Below, in pieces: positions 1 through 6,447 of a stretch of DNA of 12,638 nucleotides. A program made the position numbers and the translations under genes. Position 1 is the first letter of the stretch; each line of letters opens with the position of its first letter. The stretch comes from an uncultured Mycoplasmatota bacterium (GTDB taxonomy: Bacteria > Bacillota_I > Bacilli_A > RF39 > UBA660). The notes under the pieces are model-generated. The model made no database searches, was not told where the DNA came from, and saw only the letters and a program-made list of their open reading frames with translations. The DNA is taken from assembly GCA_900544605.1 (NCBI GenBank), contig UQVP01000026.1, forward strand, positions 1 to 12,638, written 5' to 3'.

Positions 1-56
1 ATCTCATTATTTATTAATTCCTGTTTTATCTCTCCATAATAATTAATAACTTTCAC
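1..56 (-). CDS. Possible 5' end of a DUF1016 (YhcG-like) protein gene, cut by the left edge
   Basis: A strong ribosome-binding-like AGGAGGTG on the minus strand is followed by an open frame running off the left edge. Read from GTG at 56 it gives VKVINYYGEIKQELINNE. This resembles the N-terminus of DUF1016 proteins, a PDDEXK-nuclease-related family common in gut Firmicutes, as I remember it (typically x-INYY-x-EIK-x-x-L-x-NNE). The start is unclear: GTG abuts the Shine-Dalgarno, and the better-spaced codon at 47-45 is ATT. A TGT-TATAAG extended -10 at 71-63 would place the transcript start near the GTG. Only 18 residues are visible, so the family call is tentative. Confidence 0.35.
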   Translation of the reverse strand, partial: MKVINYYGEIKQELINNE

Positions 57-105
57 CTCCTACTTATAACATACAACATAATTTTTCTATTTCCTTCTTA
101 TAAGC

Positions 106-135
106 AAAAAAATCATGAAATTTCATGACTTTTTA
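106..135 (-). terminator. Intrinsic terminator after the AI-2E family transporter gene
   Basis: On the minus strand, AAAAAGTCATGA pairs with TCATGATTTTTTT around an AT-rich centre, and a T-run follows. The core TCATGAAATTTCATGA (113-128) is a perfect palindrome. It begins 7 bases past the stop at 143 and closes the rel-dtd-transporter unit. Confidence 0.7.
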
Positions 136-142
136 AGTGTTA

Positions 143-1213
143 TTATTTTACTTTTTTACTATTTCCTCTCATATCATCTATTTTATCACTAATATCTTCT
201 TTAAAATATTTATAAGTAGTAATAAGAATAATAGCAACAGGAAGAGAAAGGATAATTCCAAGTATTCCAAATAATGTTCCTCCAACAAATACTGATAAAA
301 CAACTACCAATGGATGTACTTGATTTGTTTTACCATATACAAGTGGATTTATAACATAACCATCTAATGTAGATAAAATTGCAAATGTTATAATTGTTCT
401 AATGAATAATGCTGGAGATACAACAAATGCCGTAATAGCAGCAATTATATTAGTAAATATTCCTCCAAAATAAGGTATTAAACTACCCAAAGCAGCAAGT
501 ATTCCTAAAAGTAAAGCATTTGGATGACCAATTACTAAGAAAGCAAGAGAATACTCAAATAAGCTTATAAATACTATTTTGAAGAATCCAGATAAATAAT
601 TCTTCATTTGTTCATCTAAAATTTCTACATATCGATACATTTTTTTAGACTTCCTTTTTAAGAAGATTTTTACTTCTGATCTAATTTTATCCATATCGAT
701 TAAAATATAAACAGCTGCTGATAAAGCAATAAAAGCAGAAGTAATATAGCCAATTGATACATTAATAACATTAATTGCACCATTAGAAACCATTGTACCC
801 ATTCTTTCAATTATTTTATTAAATGTTGAAGATAAACTATCTTGTAAACCACCTACATTAATATCAAATTTCAATGATATTTCTTTTATAAAGGTAATAA
901 TACCATTAAATAAACTTGATAATTGATTAAATACTAAAGGTACAGCTAAACCAATGATTAGTCCTAATACAACAAGTACTGTAAGCACTACTATAACAAG
1001 TGCGAGAGACTTTGGAACTTTATGATCTGTCAAAAATTTTAAATATGGATGTAAGGCATAAGCAAAGATAAAACCAAAAAATAATGGTCCTAGAAGATTT
1101 AATGTTAAGCCTAATAATCCTAACCAAATGTTGGCAGTTTGATACATCAAGAAAATAATTAATACAATTAACGCTAGATTAATTAATTTAAAATCTAATT
1201 TGTTTTTTATCAT
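143..1213 (-). CDS. AI-2E family transporter (putative permease, YdiK/PerM-like)
   Basis: This is a 356-residue polytopic membrane protein of the AI-2E_transport family (PF01594). Members include the AI-2 exporter TqsA and PerM-like proteins, but the substrate is unknown for most. Visible features are two hydrophobic N-terminal segments (about residues 10-60), another at about 68-95, a soluble amphipathic middle (about 100-190), and a hydrophobic C-terminal half. That half contains the family-like stretch LGSLIPYFGGIF and, near the end, VVVLSVFVGGTLFGILG; the tail is charged. The length is normal for the family. ATG at 1213 directly follows the dtd stop with no gap, and the Shine-Dalgarno (AAAGTGGTG) is modest, so it is probably translationally coupled to dtd. 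It is the last gene of the rel-dtd unit. The family assignment is firm; the substrate cannot be told from sequence. Confidence 0.9.
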   Translation of the reverse strand: MIKNKLDFKLINLALIVLIIFLMYQTANIWLGLLGLTLNLLGPLFFGFIFAYALHPYLKFLTDHKVPKSLALVIVVLTVLVVLGLIIGLAVPLVFNQLSSLFNGIITFIKEISLKFDINVGGLQDSLSSTFNKIIERMGTMVSNGAINVINVSIGYITSAFIALSAAVYILIDMDKIRSEVKIFLKRKSKKMYRYVEILDEQMKNYLSGFFKIVFISLFEYSLAFLVIGHPNALLLGILAALGSLIPYFGGIFTNIIAAITAFVVSPALFIRTIITFAILSTLDGYVINPLVYGKTNQVHPLVVVLSVFVGGTLFGILGIILSLPVAIILITTYKYFKEDISDKIDDMRGNSKKVK

Positions 1214-1657
1214 TTAAACACCACTTTCTAAAATAATAGTTACAGGGCCATCATTTGTTATACTAACTTTCATATCAGCACCAAATACTCCTGTTTCAAC
1301 TATAAATCCCTGTTCTTTTAATTTTTTATTAAATAAATCATATAAAGGACTAGCAAGATTACCATTTAAAGCTTCTATATAACTAGGTCTATTCCCTTTT
1401 TTAGTATTAGCATACAAAGTGAATTGTGAAATACTTAATATACTACCATTTGTATCTAATAATGATTTATTCATTACACCATTTTCATCATCAAAAATGC
1501 GAAGATTAATAACTTTTTTTATCATTTTATCAATAATTTCTTCATTATCTTCATAAGTAAAACCTACAAGTAAAACTAATCCTTTATCTATTTTACCAAC
1601 TATTTTATTATTAATACTAACTGATGAAGCTAGACTTCTTTGTACTAATACTTTCAT
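1214..1657 (-). CDS. dtd: D-aminoacyl-tRNA deacylase
   Basis: This cytosolic enzyme hydrolyses D-amino acids (and glycine mischarged on tRNA-Ala) from tRNA, preventing D-residue incorporation. At 147 residues the protein has the normal family length. It shows the family's N-terminal pattern (MKVLVQRSLASSVSI), the SQFTLYA active-site segment at residues 77-83 followed by TKKGNRPS, and the cross-subunit Gly-Pro motif NDGPVT at 135-140. The ATG at 1657 overlaps the rel stop codon by one base (TAATG), and the stop abuts the next ATG, so expression is coupled to rel. The rel-dtd pair is a conserved arrangement in Firmicutes. Confidence 0.96.
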   Translation of the reverse strand: MKVLVQRSLASSVSINNKIVGKIDKGLVLLVGFTYEDNEEIIDKMIKKVINLRIFDDENGVMNKSLLDTNGSILSISQFTLYANTKKGNRPSYIEALNGNLASPLYDLFNKKLKEQGFIVETGVFGADMKVSITNDGPVTIILESGV

Positions 1658-3822
1658 TATTTTATAAGTCTTTCTACATCCATAATATTAGGTATTGCAT
1701 GAATATCATTCATATATTTTAATAGCATTTCTTTATTTTCTACTAAAACAGTTATATGAAATAAATAATTATCAGCAGTACTAATATTTTTAACACTTTC
1801 AACAGTAATATTACTATTAGATGTTTTAGCAATAACATTTAATAAAACATTTTCTTCACTACTAGCATGGACTAAAATAGTAGTTGGATATTTTTTTGTT
1901 GTCACATTATTCCAACTAACATCAATAATTCTTTCTTCAAGTTCACTGACATTAGGACATACCATTCTATGAACAGTTATACCATTACCTTTAGTAATAT
2001 AACCAACTATTCTATCTCCAGGGATTGGTTTACAGCAAGAGGCTATATTAACTTTTATATCATCAATTCCTTCAACAATAATATCGGCTTTAATATTATC
2101 TAAATTTACTTCTTTATCTTGTGTTTTCTTTAAAATAATTTCTTCTTTAGTATCAGCATCATTATCAATAACTTTGACAACTTGAGAAGGAGTATATTTA
2201 CCACTTCCAATACCAATATAAAGTTCATTTAAATCGCCACATTTTAATTCATCTAATATTTTACTAATATTTTCATCTGTTAAAAATTCATTATAAGGAA
2301 GTTTCTTTTTTCGTAATTCTTTATTTAATAATTCTTCTCCATGTTTTAAATTATCATCTTTATCAATACGATTAAAGAAAGCTCTAATTTTATTTTTAGC
2401 CTGACTAGTCTTAGCCATATTTATCCATTCACGACTAGGGCCATTACTATTTTTATTAGTATTAATTTTTATAATATCATTATCTTGAAGTTCATAATCT
2501 AATGGAACTATATTACTATTTACTATTGCACCTACCATAGTATCACCTACACCACTATGAACTTTGTATGCAAAATCAATTGGTGTTGAGCCACTAGGAA
2601 GTTCTATTACATCACCCTTAGGTGTAAATACATATATAGAATTTTTAAATAAATTTTCTCCAGCTTCCGTTATAAATTCTTCCTCTGAAGAGTTCTCTTT
2701 TTTTAAATCCATGATAGATTTAAAAAACTGTAATTTTTGCTCCATATCATTTTGCATGTTAGCTTTAACATTACTTCCATGTTCTTTATAAGACCAGTGT
2801 GATGCAATACCATTTTCAGCTACTTGATCCATCTCATAAGTACGGATTTGAATTTCAAATAAATTGCCATCTATACCAAAAACAGTTGTGTGCAAAGATT
2901 GATACATATTTGTTTTGGGCATTGCTATATAATCCTTAAATCTTTTAGGCATAGGTTTAAATTTAGAATGAATTATTCCTAGTGCTTGATAACAATCTTG
3001 TTCCGTATCAACAAATACTCTTAGTGCTAGTAAATCATATATATCACTAAATCTTTTTCCCTTATCTAGCTTTTTATATATACTATAAATACTTTTAGCA
3101 CGACCTTTTATTTCATGCTTAATACCATGTTCATTTAACAAGTCACTAACAGCATTTTGCATTTCAATAACAAGATTGTCTCTTTCACCCTTAGATTGAT
3201 TTAATTTTTCCATAATAGAATAATAAACATCTGGTTTTGAATAACGTAAACACAAATCTTCAAGTTCACTCTTCATTTTATTCATACCTAAACGATGCGC
3301 AATAGGAACTAAAATATCTAGTGTCTCTTTAGCTTTTTCTTTTTGTACTGCTTCTGGATGAACCCAAAGAGTACGCATATTATGAAGTCTATCAGCAAGT
3401 CTTATAATAATAACTCGAACATCTTCTGAAAGACCAACAATTATTTTACGATGATTTGCTAGTACTGCTTCATTATCTCCTGTTAAAGTTAAATTATTTA
3501 ACTTAGTAACACCATCAACTAAAAGTGCAATATTATGATTATATTCTTTTTCAATTTCTTCTAAAGTTAAATCTTTATTTTTTAAAGATTCATGTAGCAT
3601 AGCCCCACATATTGTTTCAGCATCAGCTTTAATTTCAGCAAGAATATAGGAAACAGAAACAAAGTGATTGATATAAGGATCTCCTGTCAATCTTTTTTCA
3701 CCCTCATGTTTCTCTTTGACCATATTATAAGCTTTATCAATCAAACTAAGACTTTTATCATCCGTTATATATGTTTTTAATAACGCCATTAACTCTTCAT
3801 AGGAAACGTTTTTTTGTTTCAT
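1657..3822 (-). CDS. relA: RelA/SpoT-family (p)ppGpp synthetase with a degraded hydrolase site
   Basis: Long RelA-SpoT homologue (721 aa) of the stringent response. The order is: HD hydrolase domain (about 25-180), ppGpp synthetase (about 235-345), TGS (about 394-455), helical region, zinc-finger-type CC domain (SCCKPIPGD at 595-603, VHRMVCPN at 617-624) and ACT (about 645-720). Synthetase residues look intact: RFKD at 294-297 (the RXKD form of bifunctional Rel), NMYQSLHTT at 305-313 and EIQIRT at 323-328. In the hydrolase domain H53, H77 and D144 are present, but the usual HDxxED is HESLKN: D78E, E81K, D82N. ATG 3822 was chosen because residue numbers then match streptococcal Rel exactly, and because an upstream ATG at 3846 lies in the promoter -10. 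Probably synthetase-biased; the family is certain. Confidence 0.95.
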   Translation of the reverse strand: MKQKNVSYEELMALLKTYITDDKSLSLIDKAYNMVKEKHEGEKRLTGDPYINHFVSVSYILAEIKADAETICGAMLHESLKNKDLTLEEIEKEYNHNIALLVDGVTKLNNLTLTGDNEAVLANHRKIIVGLSEDVRVIIIRLADRLHNMRTLWVHPEAVQKEKAKETLDILVPIAHRLGMNKMKSELEDLCLRYSKPDVYYSIMEKLNQSKGERDNLVIEMQNAVSDLLNEHGIKHEIKGRAKSIYSIYKKLDKGKRFSDIYDLLALRVFVDTEQDCYQALGIIHSKFKPMPKRFKDYIAMPKTNMYQSLHTTVFGIDGNLFEIQIRTYEMDQVAENGIASHWSYKEHGSNVKANMQNDMEQKLQFFKSIMDLKKENSSEEEFITEAGENLFKNSIYVFTPKGDVIELPSGSTPIDFAYKVHSGVGDTMVGAIVNSNIVPLDYELQDNDIIKINTNKNSNGPSREWINMAKTSQAKNKIRAFFNRIDKDDNLKHGEELLNKELRKKKLPYNEFLTDENISKILDELKCGDLNELYIGIGSGKYTPSQVVKVIDNDADTKEEIILKKTQDKEVNLDNIKADIIVEGIDDIKVNIASCCKPIPGDRIVGYITKGNGITVHRMVCPNVSELEERIIDVSWNNVTTKKYPTTILVHASSEENVLLNVIAKTSNSNITVESVKNISTADNYLFHITVLVENKEMLLKYMNDIHAIPNIMDVERLIK

Positions 3823-3844
3823 ACCATCACATCTTTCTTTATTC

Positions 3845-3853
3845 ATTATATCA
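3845..3853 (-). promoter_or_regulatory. Extended -10 promoter of the rel-dtd-transporter unit
   Basis: The minus strand reads TGA-TATAAT, a consensus hexamer (3850-3845) with an extended TGn element. The region 16-18 bases upstream is only T/A-rich, with no good -35. It lies just after the tsf terminator. Transcription would start near 3838, which makes the ATG at 3846 unusable and supports the rel start at 3822. Confidence 0.6.
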
Positions 3854-3880
3854 TATTCTATTTGATTTTAAAATAAAATA

Positions 3881-3911
3881 AACAAAATAAAAGAGAGTAA
3901 AATACTCTCTT
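3881..3911 (-). terminator. Intrinsic terminator of rpsB-tsf
   Basis: On the minus strand a perfect 9-bp stem, AAGAGAGTA / TACTCTCTT (3911-3903 with 3899-3891, 3-base loop), is followed by the T-rich TTATTTTGTT. The tsf stop codon (3912-3910) overlaps the base of the stem. Confidence 0.85.
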
Positions 3912-4785
3912 ACATATTCATTTGTTTTGCTACTTCTTCAGCAAAGTTTTCTTCTCTTTTTTCCATTCCTTCGCCTACTTCATAACGAATCATAGTTGTA
4001 ATAGTACCACCATTATTAGCTACATATTCAGCAACTGTTTCTTTGTTTTGTGCTTTAACAAAGATTTGATTTTCTAAACAAACTTCTTCATAATATTTTT
4101 TAACTTTACCAACTAAGATACCTTCAATTCTTTCAGCAGGTTTTCCTTCATTAATAAGTTGTTCTCTCATAATTGCTTTTTCTTTTTCTAATACATCAGT
4201 TGGCACTTCACTTGATTTAGTGTAAAGTGGTCTCATCGCAGCAGCATGCATAGCTACTTCACGAGCTACTTCACTTGAAGCATTATCAATTACTGTTAAA
4301 ACAGCAATCTTACCACCCATATGAATATATTCTCCAAAGTTTTCTGAATCCTTCTTTTCAATTCTTGTAAATCTTCTAAAACTTAATTTTTCTCCAATTT
4401 TAGCTGTTTTTTCAACAATTAAGTCACTGATAGTCATTCCATCTACTTCTAAAGCAAGTACATCTTCATTTGTTTTTGGATTATTTTTAACAATAGCTTT
4501 TAAAATAGCATCTACCATAGAAACAAATTCACTGTTTTTAGCAACGAAATCTGTTTCTGAATTAACTTCAACAATAGCAGCTACATTACCTTCTGTATAA
4601 ATAGCAGCCAATCCTTCAGCAGCAATTCTTTCAGCTTTTTTAGCAGCTTTAGAAATACCTTTTTCTCTTAACCAATTGATAGCTTCTTCAATATTAGCAT
4701 TAGTAGCTTCTAATGCTTTTTTACAATCAAGCATTCCTGCTCCTGTTTTTTCTCTTAGTTCTTTTACTAAACTAGCACTTATCAT
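3910..4785 (-). CDS. tsf: Elongation factor Ts
   Basis: This is the guanine-nucleotide exchange factor that releases GDP from EF-Tu during translation elongation. At 291 residues the length matches bacterial EF-Ts. The N-terminal UBA-like domain (residues 1-50) contains LREKTGAGMLDCKKAL and EAINWLREKG. The EF-Tu-contacting motif TDFVAKN begins at residue 78, and the core and coiled-coil domains follow. ATG 4785 has a strong AAAAGGAGGA ribosome site and gives the usual MISASLVKELREKTG start. It follows rpsB by 56 bases containing a hairpin, and ends in a terminator. The rpsB-tsf pairing is near universal, but the usual downstream pyrH-frr genes are absent here; rel follows instead. Confidence 0.97.
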   Translation of the reverse strand: MISASLVKELREKTGAGMLDCKKALEATNANIEEAINWLREKGISKAAKKAERIAAEGLAAIYTEGNVAAIVEVNSETDFVAKNSEFVSMVDAILKAIVKNNPKTNEDVLALEVDGMTISDLIVEKTAKIGEKLSFRRFTRIEKKDSENFGEYIHMGGKIAVLTVIDNASSEVAREVAMHAAAMRPLYTKSSEVPTDVLEKEKAIMREQLINEGKPAERIEGILVGKVKKYYEEVCLENQIFVKAQNKETVAEYVANNGGTITTMIRYEVGEGMEKREENFAEEVAKQMNM

Positions 4786-4808
4786 AAATATCCTCCTTTT
4801 ATTAATAA

Positions 4809-4834
4809 AAGGTGATTAAATAATTAATCACCTT
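4809..4834 (-). terminator. Intercistronic hairpin between rpsB and tsf (possible attenuator or processing site)
   Basis: A perfect 11-bp inverted repeat, AAGGTGATTAA / TTAATCACCTT with a 4-base loop, is followed on the minus strand by TTATTAAT. The T-tract is short, so full termination is doubtful and tsf has no clear separate promoter. It may tune the tsf:rpsB ratio or act as an RNA-processing/stability element. Confidence 0.6.
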
Positions 4835-4841
4835 AGTAGTT

Positions 4842-5870
4842 TTATTGTAAAGCTTCTACAAGTTCAGCTTTTTTCATTGTAGAATAACCTTTAATTTCTT
4901 TATCTTTAGCCATTTCACGAAGTTCTGCTACTGTTTTAGTTGATAAATCAACAACGGCTTTTTTTTCTGTAGTTTTAACTTCTTTAGCTTCTTCAGTTTT
5001 TACAATTTTTTTAGCTTCTTTTTTTGCTTCTACTTTATCTGATGATTTTTTTACTGATTGTTTCCTATCAAAATTTCTGTTTCCTTCAAATCTTCTTGGT
5101 TCTTTTCTTTTTACAGAATCAACAGCTTTTTGCATAATTTCTGTTTCATCTTTGTTCTTATCATCTGTACTTACATAATCAACTAATTCTCCACCTTTAG
5201 CTTCAACAATTGCATTAGCCATAACACCAGTAATTAATTTAACAGCACGAATAGCATCATCATTACCTGGAATTACATAATCTACATCATCTGGATCACA
5301 GTTAGTATCAACAATACCAAATACTGGAATACCTAATTTTCTAGCTTCTCTAATAGCAATATATTCTTTTGATGGATCAACAATAAATAAAGCACTTGGT
5401 AATTTGTACATATCTCTAATACCACATAAAACTTTATTTAATTTTTCATATTCTTTCTTTAAACCAATAACTTCTTTTTTAGGTAATAAATCGAAAGTAC
5501 CATTCTTTTCCATATTTTCGATTTCTTCTAAACGTTTAACTCTCTTACGAATAGTTCTAAAGTTTGTTAAAGTTCCACCTAACCATCTTTCAGAAACATA
5601 ATATGATTCACTTCTTAAAGCTTCTTCTTTTATTGCATCACTAGCTTGTTTTCTAGTTCCAACAAATAAAACCTTTCCACCATTTTCAGCGATTGTTTTT
5701 AAAGCTGCATAAGCTTCTTCAATTTTTTCTGCAGTTTTCTTTAAATCAATAATATAAATATCATCTCTTGAAGTAAAAATGTACTCTTTCATTTTTGGAT
5801 TCCATCTTTTTGTTTGATGTCCAAAGTGTACACCTGCTTCTAATAAATAATTCATAGACACAACAGTCAT
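4842..5870 (-). CDS. rpsB: 30S ribosomal protein S2 with a long C-terminal extension
   Basis: S2 binds late to the 30S subunit near the Shine-Dalgarno duplex and S1. The 342-residue product starts MTVVSMNYLLEAGVHFGHQ and contains KRWNPKMKEYIF, SERWLGGTLTNF (93-104) and PVFGIVDTNCDPDDVDYVIPGNDDA split across 182-206; the conserved core ends near residue 235. Other Firmicutes S2 proteins are about 245-260 residues. Here a Lys/Glu/Ala-rich low-complexity linker (about 236-305) leads to a terminal motif at 307-342 with TVAELREMAKDKEIKGYS and KKAELVEAL, like the Rho_N/SAP-like helical domain (PF07498 type). ATG 5870 is chosen over an in-frame TTG at 5909: it has AGGAGG seven bases upstream and gives the conserved N-terminus. 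First gene of the rpsB-tsf unit. Confidence 0.97.
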   Translation of the reverse strand: MTVVSMNYLLEAGVHFGHQTKRWNPKMKEYIFTSRDDIYIIDLKKTAEKIEEAYAALKTIAENGGKVLFVGTRKQASDAIKEEALRSESYYVSERWLGGTLTNFRTIRKRVKRLEEIENMEKNGTFDLLPKKEVIGLKKEYEKLNKVLCGIRDMYKLPSALFIVDPSKEYIAIREARKLGIPVFGIVDTNCDPDDVDYVIPGNDDAIRAVKLITGVMANAIVEAKGGELVDYVSTDDKNKDETEIMQKAVDSVKRKEPRRFEGNRNFDRKQSVKKSSDKVEAKKEAKKIVKTEEAKEVKTTEKKAVVDLSTKTVAELREMAKDKEIKGYSTMKKAELVEALQ

Positions 5871-5971
5871 TTTTCTTCCTCCTTTTGTTTTTTCCTCCGT
5901 AAATTTCAACTTATTACATCACCTATTGGCACTAGACATAATAATCAATCCACGTGTGTTTTAAAAAAGCC
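5871..5971 (-). promoter_or_regulatory. About 100-nt 5' leader of rpsB
   Basis: The predicted transcript start near 5971 leaves a ~100-base untranslated leader before the S2 start. It contains two Shine-Dalgarno-like elements (GGAGG near 5894 and AGGAGG at 5883-5878); the second fits the ATG. I could not fold it into a known riboswitch or ribosomal-protein leader by eye. S2 autoregulation through this leader is possible but unproven. Confidence 0.4.
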
Positions 5972-5977
5972 ATATTA

Positions 5978-6005
5978 ATTATAACACAAATATAGTGAAT
6001 GTCAA
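5978..6005 (-). promoter_or_regulatory. Near-consensus SigA promoter of rpsB-tsf
   Basis: The minus strand shows TTGACA (6005-6000), a 16-base spacer and TATAAT (5983-5978), with an extended TGT just before the -10. Both hexamers are perfect consensus, as expected for a strong ribosomal-protein promoter. Confidence 0.9.
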
Positions 6006-6014
6006 ACAATTACA

Positions 6015-6045
6015 TAGTAAAAAAAGAATTTATTTATTCTTTTTT
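6015..6045 (-). terminator. Weak AT-rich terminator of the 121-residue protein gene
   Basis: AAAAAAGAAT pairs with ATTCTTTTTT (6045-6036 with 6029-6020, 6-base loop) and runs into T's on the minus strand. The stem has only one G-C pair. The gene's stop codon (6032-6030) sits in the loop. Confidence 0.6.
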
Positions 6046-6395
6046 GTACCATACATTGCTTCATAATTTGCTTTAGCTTCAGCAAAAAGTGTAACATCCT
6101 TATTTTTACTATTTAAACAATATTTAAATAAATATAACTTTATTTTATTTTCACTAATTTCTTTACTACCTTTATTATCTGTTAATGTTGATAAAGGTAC
6201 AAGTTTAGTAACTGTTAAAAAATCAGTTGTTCCTTCTTGATAAGGTTTCATTGGCGTATCTTTATCTAACCTTTTATAAAGACCATCTTCTATTTTTTCA
6301 AGTGCTACAGGACTACTATGATAATATCCTTCTTTGCCTGTATAATATACTAGTGCACCAAAATATATTGAATCAAAATCATATGTTTTTTTCAT
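6030..6395 (-). CDS. Small cytosolic protein of unknown function (121 aa)
   Basis: I do not recognise this family. The product is soluble, with no signal peptide or membrane segment. It is rich in Lys, Tyr and Thr, opens MKKTYDFDSIYFGALVYYTGKEGYYH, and ends in a helical-looking lysine-rich tail (FAEAKANYEAMYGTKKNK). The first ~70 residues, with regular Tyr/Val/Leu spacing and short loops, suggest a small beta-rich domain; it reads a little like DUF1653-type small barrels but lacks their signature. ATG 6395 has an AGGAAGTG ribosome site and a strong promoter immediately upstream. A weak terminator overlaps the stop, so it is a single-gene transcription unit between the ABC exporter and rpsB. 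The gene is very likely real; function is unknown. Confidence 0.75.
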   Translation of the reverse strand: MKKTYDFDSIYFGALVYYTGKEGYYHSSPVALEKIEDGLYKRLDKDTPMKPYQEGTTDFLTVTKLVPLSTLTDNKGSKEISENKIKLYLFKYCLNSKNKDVTLFAEAKANYEAMYGTKKNK

Positions 6396-6419
6396 AATTT
6401 TTCACTTCCTTGTCCCTGT

Positions 6420-6447
6420 ATTATAACACAACTTATTTATTTTTCAA
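6420..6447 (-). promoter_or_regulatory. SigA promoter of the 121-residue protein gene
   Basis: The minus strand reads TTGAAA (6447-6442), a 16-base spacer, then TGT-TATAAT with the hexamer at 6425-6420. The -35 lies inside the last codons of the upstream permease gene, so the small gene has independent transcription. Confidence 0.8.

Noticed and set aside
2564..2791. Plus-strand open frame opposite rel
   Set aside because: It is antisense to a clearly conserved coding region, with no ribosome site and biased composition, so it is a shadow.
5404..5601. Plus-strand open frame opposite rpsB
   Set aside because: It lies entirely within the conserved S2 core on the other strand, with no independent support.
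5871..5909. Alternative TTG start at 5909 adding 13 residues to S2
   Set aside because: The extension is not part of any S2 N-terminus, and a perfect AGGAGG sits seven bases before the ATG at 5870.
5871..5971. Riboswitch or known ribosomal-protein leader in the rpsB leader
   Set aside because: No recognised consensus or convincing conserved fold could be identified by eye.
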